Assembly: GCA_030770425.1 (NCBI GenBank) | Contig: JASJFT010000230.1 | Coordinates: forward strand, 1-64,000 | DNA from: Darksidea phi | Lineage: Eukaryota; Ascomycota; Dothideomycetes; Pleosporales; Lentitheciaceae | DNA length: 64,000 nt | Reading direction: 5' to 3' | Part shown: positions 52,149 through 64,000 of the stretch, piece after piece | Position numbering within the stretch: the stretch's first letter is position 1 | How the letters are laid out: the number at the start of each line of letters is the position of its first letter | Made by a program: the position numbers and the translations under genes | The notes under the pieces: model-generated | What the model saw: only the letters and a program-made list of their open reading frames with translations | What the model was told of the DNA's origin: nothing | Databases searched by the model: none

Positions 52149-54588
52149 ACCTAAAGAGAGTTAAGATAAAATATACTATAATCTTAAGATTTTTACTCCT
52201 CTATATTTAATATATACGAGATTCTTAAATTATAGTAAAGTAATAAATAATAGAATTAATTAGTTATAGACTATTATTAGGACTATTAAATATAGCTTTA
52301 ATATCCTCTATAATAATAGAATTAATATTTATTATATAATTAATAAAGAAATTAATCTTAGTTATAGTCTATCTTTATAAAAGGGTATTAAATATAGTAA
52401 ATTAAAACTAAGAGTAGTATATAAATCGTCTATTCTTATAATATATAATATAACGAACGTATATAAGATAGTCTATTATATACTATTAAGACCGTATAAA
52501 ATTAGTAGTATTAGTTAAATAAAGAGTAGAAAAGATAAGACTAAGAAGAAATTCCTAATTATTAAATTCTATAATAGGTATCTAATAGATAGAATCTATA
52601 GTAAGATATATAACTTTTCTTTAACTTTATATTTATTAATAAAAAGTCTTAAACTTTTCTATATCTAGAAGAAGATTAGATATAACTAATATATCTACTC
52701 TTATATCTTTACTATCTAAGCTAGTAAAATCTAGACTACTATAGTTAGATTCTATATTATTAATAAACTTCTTTAGTATAAGTTAACTTATATATAGTCT
52801 ATTAGAATTAATTAATAAAGAAAAGGATACTATAGAAGTACTACTAGTATTAGATAAGATATTAGCTACGTTTTTAAGTAGAATAGATATAGCTTATATA
52901 AGTAGAGTATCTATAAAAGTATAAAATAGACTAGAATAGTCTACTTATATATTAGATCTAGTATTTAATACTAAGTATAATCTATTATTATACTTAATCT
53001 TAATAAATTAATTATTAATAAATACGTCTATAGGAAGCTATTAAATAGTATTATAATTAATTTTAATATTATAATAATTAGGGTAATTATACTTTAAGAA
53101 GAAGAGCTATTAAAATATAGTTAATTAGTATATTTTAAAGTTCTTCTTAAATTAATAGTTAATTATATCTCTATTATCGTCGTCTAATTAGGATAGCTTA
53201 AGGATAATAATATCTAACTTAAAAGGTAAAAGAAGAAGTTTATAAAATATCTAATTAATATTTATAGTAAAATAGTAGATATAACTTTTATACTTCTACT
53301 ATAAACTATAATACTATTAAATTTCTATAAAGATATATACTTAGACTATTAGTATCTCCTCTACGTCTATTAGAAGTAAAAAAGTAATTAAAAATAGATT
53401 AAAGTCTATACTATTCGTAGTCCTATAAAGTAGAATCTAATTAGAGTTATTAAAGTACTTAACTTTATTATTATAATATATTAGGTATTCGTAGTTATAT
53501 ACCTTAATTTAAAACTAGTAATAATTATAAATAGTATATATTTATATTTACTCTTTATCTAACTTCTTATAAAACTTACTAATTAGAACTTTATCTAAGT
53601 CTAATATTACTTAGTTATTTAAATAATTATTCTTATTAAATTTAATTTATAGTAGAATAAGAGGGAAGTTATATATATAAGATTCGACTTTTCTAAAGTT
53701 ATTAATAGTAAAGATAGATTTATTAGAACTAATATTATAACTAATACCTACGTTATTACCTAAAACTAATATAATATACTAAAGATTAGACTAAGTAGAG
53801 TATAATAATTAAAAGAATAATAGATTACTCGAAAATAGTATAATATATAGGAGATCTAACTAAGTAGAATATAATAGCTAAAAGAAAGATAGATTATTAG
53901 AAAGTAGTATAATATATAGGAGATTAGACTAAGTAGAGTATAATAATTAAGAGAAAGATAGATTATTACTTACTTAAAAGATAGATTAAGATAGTAGTAA
54001 TAACTAAGTAATAGAGCCTATCTACGGTATAAAGGATATACTTAGAATACTTAAGCTAGATACTAGTATTAATAATAGAAGTTAAGAAAGTAGGTTAAGA
54101 TTAAGCTACTTTAATAAAAGAGAGAAGGTACTATTCTATATAAAAGGTTTATTATCGTAGCTAGTTTAAGCTCTCTTCCGTCTAGCTAGGTAGTATAATT
54201 AATACTAGTACTTCTATTTATTATTCTTAAATTAATCGTAGGGAGCTAGTAGAGCTTTATTATATTAAGTATAGAAGGGGCTATTAGATTAGATTAAAGA
54301 TATTAGTACTTAATAAAAGTATTCTTAATAGAAAGGGTAATACGTATATAAAAAAAAGTATTAGTCTAGATATTAGTTATTATATTAATTATTTACGTAT
54401 TATAGTAGATTTTAATAGAATATAGTTAGAGAAGTAGCTAAGAAGTCTATAGCCTTTATAATTAAGTATAGTACTATAGTAGTATAAAATAATTAGTTAT
54501 AGGATATTTAAATATTATTTAACTAAAAATAGTAATACTACTAATCTATTCTAATAATATCGTTAATCTATTCTAATAATACTACTAG
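52149..54588 (-). mobile_element. Second Helitron fragment, reversed
   Basis: Reverse complement homologue of about 16,400-18,920 of the large Helitron: the 22-bp and 60-bp repeat zones (54,540-54,588 and 53,780-53,960) and the Rep-helicase gene as far as the first intron, with the DUF6570-like and Helitron-like N regions at about 52,250-53,650. It is bounded on both sides by the 5' ends of two D copies in opposite orientation. Confidence 0.85.
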
Positions 54589-55868
54589 TATCTCGACCGA
54601 GACCTATAGGTAAATATTAAATAGTTTAATTATATAATAATTAAAGAACTTTTCTAATTCTAATATAAAACTTTACTAGTTCTTTCTTCTTCTTACTTCT
54701 ATATTACTATCTTAATTACTAAGGCGTTTACTAGCTATTTAAATCCTCTATACTTTACTAAGAACTTAAAGAATTAGGTATCTAGATTAGTATTACTAAT
54801 TATCTATTATAGCCTTATATTCTAATCGCGAATAAAGACCTTATTTATTAGAGTTAAGACTATATTACTAGTTAGCTATATTTCTATATTAATACGGATA
54901 TACTATATCGAGTACCTAGAGGAGAACCTTACTATCGAAGATAAGAAGATATAATATCCTAGCGCTATCTAGGTCTACTACTCTCTTATTTCTTAATTCT
55001 AGTTCTTATAGCTTCTTCTTTAAACGTTCCTTCGCTTTCTTAGGAATATTATTAATATCGATAATTATAGTTTAGTAGATAACGTTCGACTTATTATAGA
55101 AGATTAGTTAACTTATTATACTTTATATAATATATAGTATTCGGTTATATATTAGATAGACGATCTTTTATATCTTTATATATAGCTATTTAGTATAAGT
55201 AGTAGATAAGTACTACTTTTTTAGTTTATATCCCTTAGTTCGTATCCCTTAGTTTTAATAGTTCCCCTCTCCTATATTCTATCCCCTTTCTCTAGGCTAT
55301 ATATTAAGGCTTATATTAAATAAAGCTAGTATTAGCTACCTACTATTCTAAGGGCTAATATTAAGCGTTTTACTCTTTTTATATATAGTTAAGGCTTAGG
55401 CCGTTGTATAAACTCTTTTATATAATATTCTATTATATACTCTTATTCGGTCTTACTAACCAAGTATAGGAAAGGACTAGTATACTACGATATTTCGTAG
55501 AAACGTCCTATAGCTACTAGTCCTAATCGGGGCTTGGTAGTTCCGCCGTTCGGCCTTCGAGATAATCTAAGTAGTACGCGATAATCGTATATCTAAAGGG
55601 CTACTAGGTCTATTTATACTATCGAACGCGCGAATTATATAAAATAATACGTTAACGCTTTTATATAACTCGGGTAGAGGGCTGTACCTATTTATATAAT
55701 TTTTAGATTTTAGCTTTATACCCCTATATATTAAAAAAACAATAATAATAATATATAGTTAAAATTTTAGTACTAGTCTTTAGATATATATAGTTTATTA
55801 TTAAGTAGAAAAACTCCCTTATAATAGTATAGTTACGTAATATAGCTTTTTCTTAAAAAAAAAAAAAA
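54589..55868 (+). mobile_element. Poly(A)-ended repeat D, copy with a nested insertion
   Basis: Starts TATCTCGACCGAGACC and ends TTTTTCTT plus poly(A) (55,855-55,868). Only about three 14-bp units are present (55,226-55,260). A minus-strand frame at about 54,780-55,080 corresponds to the Lys/Arg-rich frame of the other long copy. It carries the 358-bp insertion at 55,393. Confidence 0.65.
55393..55750 (+). mobile_element. Possible SINE, 358 bp, with 12-bp target duplication
   Basis: It begins GGCTTAGGCCGTTG and ends AAAAAAACAATAATAATA. It is flanked by ATATATAGTTAA on both sides (55,381-55,392 and 55,751-55,762); the D1 copy shows the empty site. It can fold locally (GGACTAGTA near 55,475 against TACTAGTCC near 55,518). 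CG and G+C content is clearly higher than around it. I could not place convincing A- and B-box promoters. Confidence 0.55.
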
Positions 55869-56860
55869 GAAGGAATAAAAGTAATATTCTTACTAAATTA
55901 GTTTATAACTATTATAAAATTATAGTACCTCTTACTCTTTAGAAGATTTATAATAAAATCTATTAAAATTTTCTTCTAAATATAATCTAATAGGGGGAAA
56001 TAATATAATAAACCTCTTTTTAATTCTCTTTAAAATTTAATTCTTTTATAAGTATTATAATTTTAGATATAGATTTAGATAATAGTAGATATACTAGACT
56101 AAAAGAAGTTTTAAATTAGAATTTAATATATAGATTCTTATCTAGAATACTTTATAACTAATCTATTATATATTATTTAATTTAGATTTATATAATAGAA
56201 GTCTCTTTAAAAGATTCGTATAAAATATAGTAGAAGTTTATATATAGTAAAGGTATTATACCTATATCTTATATATGATAATAAAGCTATAGAGCTATAT
56301 ATAGTAATATTAACGAGGTAATATTTCGAATATTAAGATACTAGGCGAGAAAAGATATCGAAATATTAAAATATAATAAGATAATTAGAATTATAAAAAA
56401 TATAGCTAGTCTAGAAGTTAATATAACGTTACGCCGAGTAGTAGCCTAAGCTTCTAAGAGAAGGGCTATTATATATTATAAATATTAAATAGATATATAG
56501 AGGTTTAGAGTTAAGAATCTACTTTTTCTTTTAGAAAATTATTTAGTTCTTCTTATCTAGACTATACTTACTTAAGAAGACTTTTAGGTCTAGGTAAAAG
56601 GAAAATTTCTAAAAATTAATATAGATTACTATTTAGACTTTCTAATAAGTAGTATCTTCTTTAACTATAAGAATTTATAATACTTCTAGATTTATAAAAA
56701 GTAAAAGTAGTAAAGAGATAGAAGTACCTTCTCTTTTAAAAAGTCTTATAGAAAGGACTCTAATAACTAAGACTAATAATACTTTTAGATATTCTAATTT
56801 TATAAATTATAGTAGCTAGAAGTATTATAACTTTATTCTTTTATTAGAACTATTCTATAG
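55869..56860. other. Unassigned repeat DNA between D and Gypsy E
   Basis: No gene was recognised. It contains a purine tract AATAGGGGGAAATAATATAA near 55,990 that could border an LTR, and a less AT-rich patch at 56,300-56,470 (GAGGTAATATTTCGAATATT). It may include the downstream LTR of the minus-strand element. Confidence 0.35.
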
Positions 56861-59700
56861 AGTATCTTATTCTCTATAGAATAAGATATTTACTCTAGTA
56901 TTAGTACTTCTTAGATAATACTCTAGAGTATATTAATCCGACTTAAAATATCTAATTAACGAATATATCTTTTACTAAGTTATCTAGCTATAGTAAAGTA
57001 CTTTAGATTCCTATAGTTTATTATTACTTTAATATAGGGTACTATCTAAAATTTATTATTCTATTCTTCTATATATTTAATAATAGTAAATAACTCTTTA
57101 TTATAGATAGTATAGTTACTTTTTACTAATAAGTTCTTTATTAAAAAATAAGCTACTATTTTTATAACTTTATTAGTTCTAATTTAGAAAAGTATTCTAT
57201 TTATAATCTATTTAGAAATATTCGCTTTTAGTATAATTTCTAATTCTAGATTAAAATAGACTAATATAGGTTCTATAGTAAATATATTCTTTAAGATTTT
57301 AAAAAAATTCTATTATTCTTTTCTTTATAAGAACTTTATATTCTTATCTATTAATTTAGTAAGTAAAGCTATAATTTTAGAAAAGTTCTTAATAAACTAA
57401 TAATAAAAGTTAATAAATCTAATAAAACTCTAAATATCTTTAATAAATAATAGAGGGACCTACTCTTAAATAATTTTAATTTTCTTTAGATTTATACTAA
57501 TTCTTTTCTTTATCTTAATAATATATCTAAAGTACTAAGTCTTCTTTATACTAAACTTATTTTTCTTAATATTAAAGTATAGACTCGTAGCTTTTAGTTT
57601 CTTAATTACTTCTTAAACTTTAGCTTTATAGTCTTCTTTACTCCTAAAGAAATAAATAAGGATATTATTAATAAATATAAAATAAAAATTATTAATAAAT
57701 TTATAGAATATAAAATTAATATACCTTTAAAAAGTACTAAGTATATTTACTAATTTAAATAAAGTAACTAGCTACTTATATAAACTAAAATAGATATAAA
57801 AAGTAGTCTTTTACTTATCTTTTTTAGTAATTTAAATCTTATAAAAAGTTTAAATAACGTCTAGTTTAGTATACTATTTAGTCTTTTTAATCTAGCTAAG
57901 AGTTCTTTTAATAAAGAGAAGTAGATAGTAGTTCTTTTATATTATTATATTTAATACTTAATAGTTTATATAAAACTAAAGGTCTCTTTTTAATTTTCTT
58001 ATAAAGAGTATAGAAGTAGTTATACTAAATTTACTTATATAAATAAATTCTTTATTAAAATAGAAAATTAGTTCTTTTTATAAAATAAGAAGTTTTTTTT
58101 TAATATACTATATAGAGATCTCTATAAAACTTCTAATAACTTTTTATTTTTTTTAATTAGTTTAATTATATAATTTATACTACTTCTTTAGTATAGTAGT
58201 AATTTATTTACTTCTTTCTATAGAAAAACTTTATATAAGTTCTTTATAAAAGAGGAAAAGAATTCTCTTAAGTCTAATTTTTTATTTAAAGTAAAGATCT
58301 TTTAAATATTTACTATTAAGACTATAAAAATATATAATATATTACTCTTTCTCTTAAATCTTTATATTAGAGCTATAAAGATAAATACTTTTATAACTTA
58401 AAATTTTATAACTAGTTTTTTTTCTTTTTTACTTTTTACTTTAACTCTAGTTAAGTATAAGTAGATAGATTTCTTTATAGAAGCTAAAGTTATACTATTT
58501 TTATTAATCTATAGTCTTTTTAGAATTATATTATATTTATTATCTCTATTTAATATATATAACTATATCTCTTTAGTATATCCTTTAATATTAATCTTTA
58601 ACTATATTATACTTTATATATATAATCTTTTTCTATTTATTTTTATAATAGATTAGCTTTTAGATAATTTTATACTCTTTAGATTACTTCTCTAAATAAA
58701 AAATAAGAATATAAATCTAAATATAAGATAATTAAAGTTAATTATAATAAATATAAATATAACTTTATTTATAAATAAATATACTATAATTAGACTACTA
58801 TCTAGCTATTTTCTTTAAAACTTTATAAAATTCTTAATTATTCTTTCTAATCTTAAAACTTTTAACTTCTTCTTCTAGTAGTAATTTTAGCTAGAAAACT
58901 TTAGTTTTCTAAGTTCTCTTTCTTTAAAAGTTTATCTTCTACTTAGGGTAACTCGCGTTTAGCTCTAGTAAAGACTAGAGATAATACTAAAGTAAGCTAG
59001 TATCTTTTTAAAATATAATTACTTTTCCTATAATAAAAGTATTTCTCTTTTTTTTATTTTTATTTTATTTCTTCTTTAGAGACCAAGTATATCTTCTTCT
59101 TCTTTTAATTTTCTTTTAAGTTTATTAATTTTACTTAACTAAAGTATAAGTATATAGATTTTTAGTCTATTATATCTTCGTATTAGTAAAAGGAATAAAG
59201 GGGTTAAGAAATTTTACTTCTAAAGATATTCTTTTTAATTTCTACTATCTAATCTATAAGTTAGTTAATAGTCTAGTTCTAAGATACTTTTACTATAATT
59301 ATATAGTTATAGAGATCTAACTATAAAATATATAAATAGATACTTTTTAAATTACTATAGTTATCTACTTCTTTAATATTAATTACTAGATATATAAACT
59401 TAGTATTAAAGGTATATAATAGTATCTACTTCTATTAGAATATTTAGAGCTTATTCTAAGCTCTTTTATTAATAAGAAGGTTAAAGAATTAGTTATCTAA
59501 AAACTTCTAGAATACCTTTATAATTTTATAAGGATTCTTATCTATTTATAATATATCTACGTCTAAGGTAATACCTTTTAATTTATTAAAAATATATTCT
59601 ACTTTATAACTTTCTCTAAGACTATTATTCTATAGCTTATAGTTTATCTATATTTTAAACTACCGTTAATCCCGTTAGATTCTTTTAAAGTAATTAGGGT
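56860..59700 (-). mobile_element. Ty3/Gypsy element E, minus strand, strongly RIP-degraded
   Basis: Third Gypsy family. Reading right to left: gag with a CCHC knuckle near 59,040-59,000 (reads YFYYRKSNYILKRY, RIP form of CxxCxxxGHxxxxC); reverse transcriptase near 58,000-57,400, with YLDD damaged to INNILIY near 57,680 and the SFxxFxNFYxxFIxNFS block near 57,400; and RNase H near 57,180-56,950 (YNKELFTII, INYRNLKYFT). Integrase was not recognised. It is damaged more than families A and B, so it is probably older. Confidence 0.8.
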
Positions 59701-59739
59701 CTAGAATCTTAGTTCTTCGCTCTATCTATATAACTATCT

Positions 59740-59960
59740 AGGGCGGTATAGTAGAAGTTATTAAGAAGAAAGAAAAGAATATCCTTAGTACCCTACGATC
59801 AGAGCGACGAAGAACCGCAAGGAGGTTTACCAGGCCTCTAGCCCTATACGGAACTTCTTCTTTCTTCACGAGGATCCCAAGGTACTTCTGAACGATCGTG
59901 CGTTGTTCCGAAATTCCTAGCGCGCTCCACCCGCTGCGCAGCCCCACCTCCTAGGGTCTT
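59740..59960. repeat. Repeat fragment whose right part escaped RIP
   Basis: From about 59,780 the sequence suddenly has normal G+C and abundant TG/CA. It is homologous to the RIP-mutated 13,890-14,068. It is probably the outer end (LTR or leader) of Gypsy E. A 69-codon minus-strand ORF (59,738-59,947) is open here; without any recognisable motif I do not call it a gene. Confidence 0.55.
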
Positions 59961-60066
59961 ATAACGTCGAATACCTTTACTAGTAATTATAAGAAAGTAA
60001 TAGAAGATAGCAAGCCTCTAAGGGAATAAAATATTCGTATGGTTTATATACTATAAATATCCCTTC
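59961..60066. other. Short spacer between the transposon block and ELP1
   Basis: 106 bp of AT-rich sequence holding the ELP1 3' untranslated region. No separate feature can be defined, apart from an AT-rich stretch near 60,028-60,060 where the minus-strand transcript could be polyadenylated. Confidence 0.5.
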
Positions 60067-63000
60067 TCAGCCTAACAGGCTTAACCTCCTAAGTGTTTTC
60101 ACAATCGGCGCATCCCTCTTCCTCTCCACCTCCGCTAAACTATCCCAAAGCGTCGCATCAGCGCCACTCGGCCTAATTACCCCGCTATTTACCTCTGCTA
60201 CGCCATTGGCAACTATCTGGGACTCGCTGCTCTGAGTCTGCGACCCAAATACCTCCTTGACCGCATCCTTACACCGCTCCGTAACACTAGAAACCGCCTT
60301 CTCTACTGCATCCGCCCTCTCTCTCATTCCTCTCCTCACCAATCCCTCAATTAGCCTTTGAATCTCTTCATGCATACTGTTGAGTCGCTCAATCAGTCGC
60401 TCGAGAGAGTTTACTAGATACTCTTCCTCATACACAGTACCCTGCTTGCCCCTTGCCCGCTTGCGTTCTTCACGACGCTTGTTTTTGGACGTCTTACGCG
60501 TAGTCTGTGTATTGACTGTGCCAGTGCGATTAGTATACCGCGTCATAAATGTGCCCCCAGACGTTGTGTCGCTGGGTACGATCGAAATGTTGTCGGGAAT
60601 GTTTGTGTCTTCCACGCCCTCATAGAACGCGACGGGGTCTTCTGCCTTCTTTGCACGGAGATCGGCGAGCCGAGGAACTTGGGCAAGAATTTGGGATTTC
60701 ATGTCTGCGAGGAACTCGGTCATATCGGCGCTGCGGTCTACAAGGCCAGGGTCGACAACTGATTCAATGAGGGCGGGTTGGTTGTGGAGGATGATTATTC
60801 GTGTGGCTTCGGCGAAGTGGCAGCCTTTGCAGAGGAGGCGGGCTGCGTCGGGGAGGTCCGAGAGGTAATCAAGTGCGATGGTGGCGGCGGAGAGATAGTC
60901 TTTGGACTCTGCGAGGTCTTCGGCAAGGGAGGTGGCTAAGGATTGTAGATCTGCAGACGATGAGCCGGCTAGGGCAGCAGATGACAGTGCTTCGCGCCAG
61001 AGGTTTGATGAGCGGTAGCTGCGCCATGCCGATGCATGATCGTTGAGATATTCATAAGCCAAAGCTGCTTCTCGATGTCGGTTGTTGCTACTAAGATAGT
61101 CTGCATAAAGTTTCATGATCTCCTTAAGACGGGCGGCATCATGTGTATACATGCTCAGTGCTTCCAGGTAGAGAGCATGTTCCTGAACGTAGTCTTGAAC
61201 CTCGTCGAAAGCCTCTAATTCCTTTAGATGACCAAGAGCTTTGGCTCGGCGACCTAGCTGATTATCGATGTTGAATTTGCGACGAAGAAGCGGAACATCG
61301 TGCAAGGATTGAAGATGAGGAAGGTATTCCCGAGGGTCCTTTTGCGATTGTTGTGCGATGAGGAGTGCAAGCTCGAGATTGTATATACCGAGCGAGGTAT
61401 CGTAGAGCTGATTGACATCGGCAAGGAAGCAGATGTGCTCTGCGGCACGTTCGGTAAGCGGATCCTGAGTCGCTGTATTTGGTAAGCTTTCATAGATCCT
61501 ATCGTATGGGGTTCTCTTACCATGAAGCCGCCCTATCATCTCCAAGCCAGACTCTAGATCTGCAGGCACCTTACACACGTGAGCTGTGATGAGATTCTGC
61601 CAATGAGTCTTCTTATACTGCCCCTGCTCTAGAACAGCTATGAATGCATCGCAGATCCGGTTGACCTTAGAGTCTACAAAAGTTGGGGATGACCTGGTAT
61701 TTAAGGGGAGGTCTTTGGCTTTCAACGTCTCCCTGTACATCGTCTCCGAGACGTCCTCGTTCCTACAAATGTTAATGCTCAAGCTCAAGCACGCGACAGA
61801 TGTGACTGACCTCAGCTGTGAGAGAAGTAAATCGATATGTTCGACCTTGTTGATTTGGGCTACAACCATGGAGATGTTTGCAAGGAAACGGTCTGGATCG
61901 TGATCATGTAGAATGTTCATGTCCACGCGTTGATTGCGGCACGCAAGAAAAGCCTCCTCATAGTGCTCAGCTTCGATGCTTCGCCGTATTGCCGCAAGCA
62001 CCAATGCTCGGGGGTATATAGTTTCTAAGTTTCCTCTCGGCATTTGTAGCACCACGGAGTAGGTGGTCGGCATTACCGTTACAAGCTTTGCACCGCGCTC
62101 GATGCTTCTGCATCTCTCGTCCTTTTGTGGTTCGTCTGCCGGTACTTCGAGCTCTGAACCTGTTAGTCTAGTACAACTAACCAATTTGGGAACGAACCAG
62201 CTAGAGATGTCAAGTGAACAAATTTTAGAAGATGTTGGGTAGTGGTGAGAATGAGATGCGCGGGCGTGACTAGGAACGACGTGCAGTTTCGCACAAGAAT
62301 CCGTTCATTGGCATATAGCACACCGCTCTTGGCTAAGCCAAAGGCTACAGGCTAGTACTTGTTAGCTTTGGTAATGTTCTTGTACCACAGTACGTACCGC
62401 ATCACCCAATAAGATAACCTTTACTTCAGGCGTAAACGATGGCAAGCTCGTTGCCAATGAAGTTTGTAGTGCCGCATCGGTGAACGACTCGCCAGCTAGC
62501 ACCTCGTGCACACCGCCATCCTGGGAGTGGACGTAGAGCTTCTGGAAATCCACACTCGAAGTGATTCCAGAGACTATGCCAGCCTCTAGGACTGGGCCTT
62601 TGTAGAGAAGATCCTCACCCTCACTGATCCAAATGGAACTTTCTTCTTCATCCCAGGCGTCGGTCAGAACGCAAACTTGCTTGTCACCAAGGAAAGCAAC
62701 ATGTCGCGGGCAAAACCTTTCGAACGGTTCACTTTGCCAAAGAAGGGTTGGGAGGGGGAAGGGCCGTTTCTTCAAGTCAAGTGCGTACAACGCGACATCT
62801 GCGTCAGATAATACTGCAAAATGAGTACCGGCCATTGAGAAAGCTACGTCTATAGCTTTGCGACTTAAAGCAAGCTGATGCAAGGCCATGGGTGGAGGAA
62901 CATTCGCAATCCTAAGTGGCGTGATTTCGAGAGATACTGCACTAATTAGTGGCTATTCAATGCCATGGATATGTCTGACGGTGCACTTACATCCATCGAT

Positions 63001-64000
63001 TGATGCGATAACCCCAAAGTCGTTTGGAGGCGCTAGGGATCCGGAAATCACGACAGAGGTATACTCGAGGATCTGAAGAGCACCTACTTGCGCGTTAATG
63101 CGAATAACAACAATAACACCACGGTCATTGCTTACCCGCAGTTGACAAAGCTATTGACAATGTCCGCTCCGGATGCCAAGTACATTGCATAGTTGATGTC
63201 GAGGTATCCGGGAAAACTAGCTCTTGCTTGAGGTAATAGTGGTAATTGCTCATTGTCCAAAGCTGTACTTTATCCGGGTAAGATACGGCGAGAATACTAG
63301 AATCAATGTTCCATGCCAGCGCCAATGGTGCCTTTACAGCATGCTCCTCCTGAGGAGTCTCTCGCAGATCGAACTGTCCATGACGAAGGCCGTTGCGCTC
63401 AAAGAAGACTACTTCTACGCGATCGCTTGAGCGGCAGATACCGGCAATGAGATTTCCAGAGGGGCGCCAGCTGAGAGCACCTTCTAGCCCGTCGACCGGC
63501 TCACTCACGCTATGGAGCTGGCCCTCGCGAGAGTATACGCGAATCATCCTCCGGCGAGCCTGCTCGATAGAGTTCACCGCAAAGTAGGCGCCGTCCCCAC
63601 GCCAGCTGATAGTCACCGAATGGTCATCGAAAGGGCTAAGGACGCCCTCGTCAACCGTCTCCGGCACCGTAGGATCTTGCAGGGCTCTTGCTCGCTTGCC
63701 CTTGAACTGGGTCTCCTTCTTACCCCAGCCCACGGAGACATGGCTCGAGACACTGATATCCTCTGCGGAAAATTTGGTGCAGGTGATTTCATCGATGTCT
63801 CGACTCATGATTGACAAGGTGCCTTCATGGGTTACGATGGCAAGCAGTTCCTCGTCTGGGGACCAGGCTGCGGACGAAATACCCGTCTCCACACATCCCA
63901 CGCTTTCGACCAGTTCTTCACCGTCCTGAGGATCTTCTCTGACTAGTATGATGTCACCCCCAGTCAGCACAAGACATGTTTTTGACGAGTCGGAAAAGTG
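60067..64000 (-). CDS. ELP1: Elongator complex subunit Elp1 (IKI3), N-terminus beyond window
   Basis: This is the scaffold subunit of the Elongator complex, which acts in the cytoplasm to build the 5-carboxymethyl-type modification of wobble uridine in tRNAs. Five exons are visible: 64,000-63,136, 63,083-62,991, 62,936-62,398, 62,351-62,198 and 62,153-60,067. They are separated by introns of 52, 54, 46 and 44 bp with GT..AG ends and CTAAC- or TTAAC-type branch sites. The spliced length is 3,738 nt, an exact 1,246 codons including TGA, which supports the model. The N-terminal part is WD40-like (SSAAWSPDEELLAIVTHEG); IANVPPPM marks the second propeller region. The helical part begins at LEVPADEP, with RGAKLVTVMP and MPRGNLETIYPRALVL. 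A basic segment (KNKRREERKRARGKQG) and a C-terminal helix pair close it. Family length is about 1,300-1,350, so about 60-100 residues lie outside. No RIP damage is visible. Confidence 0.96.

Noticed and set aside
59738..59947. 69-codon minus-strand ORF as a gene
   Set aside because: It lies in a dispersed repeat fragment and shows no motif or signal; openness is explained by the lack of RIP.
62154..62191. ELP1 intron ending at the first CAG after ACTAAC (38 bp)
   Set aside because: Branch site to acceptor distance would be about 3 nt; the next acceptor (TTCAG, 44 bp intron) keeps the frame equally well and is more plausible.
60380..63929. Several 60-100-codon + strand ORFs
   Set aside because: All are shadows of ELP1 exons; the minus-strand exons splice to one continuous frame with recognisable Elp1 motifs.

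Overview
This window comes from a filamentous ascomycete (Pezizomycotina). Two things support this. The only intact gene is a fungal-type ELP1/IKI3 with four short (44-54 bp) introns, at the right edge. Almost everything else (bases 1 to about 59,780) is transposon DNA carrying the signature of repeat-induced point mutation (RIP): copies differ almost only by C-to-T and G-to-A changes, TG and CA dinucleotides are nearly gone, and ATG is therefore almost absent, which is why long ORFs are missing. I read the degraded genes by treating in-frame TAG/TAA as damaged CAG, CAA, CGA or TGG codons. A class or species cannot be named from the sequence. Layout, left to right: 1-6,969 is a RIP-degraded chromodomain Ty3/Gypsy element (copy A1) sitting in the 5' LTR of a second Gypsy family (copy B1, 6,970-13,609). 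An older unidentified remnant follows (13,610-14,198). From 14,199 to about 49,215 lies a nested stack. Gypsy B2 (14,199-16,207 and 45,113-49,215) is split by a Helitron (16,208-45,112). The Helitron is split by a Fot1/pogo DNA transposon P2 (21,073-21,433 and 37,645-39,136). P2 is split by Gypsy B3 (21,434-37,639). B3 in turn carries two separate insertions, a second pogo copy P1 (24,729-26,581) and the young, lightly mutated Gypsy A2 (26,933-34,288). Target-site duplications (TAGAC for A2, AGCGG for B3, TA for both pogo copies) and exact length arithmetic (P1 and split P2 are both 1,853 bp) support the nesting. To the right are poly(A)-ended repeats 'D' with a 14-bp variable repeat, a reversed Helitron fragment (52,149-54,588), a possible SINE (55,393-55,750) and a minus-strand Gypsy remnant E (about 56,860-59,700). 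A short fragment that escaped RIP lies about 100 bp from the ELP1 stop codon. The most unusual content is inside the Helitron. Besides a recognisable Rep-helicase gene, its 3' half holds cargo: a multi-exon gene ending in a histone H3 fold whose loop 1 is two residues longer than in canonical H3, a feature of centromeric H3 (CENP-A/CenH3), with a long Ser/Arg/Pro-rich tail encoded by several exons of the same phase. Many 40-67 nt introns of this gene, of the Rep-helicase gene and of a probable minus-strand cargo gene share a core sequence around TATTAGTCTTAGTATTAG, which suggests introner-like spread or repeated intron duplication. A second unusual point is an antisense ORF between pol and the 3' LTR of Gypsy A2 (33,606 down to 33,046) whose cysteine spacing fits a fungal Zn2Cys6 cluster followed by a probable coiled coil. 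All homology statements were made by eye; no search was run.
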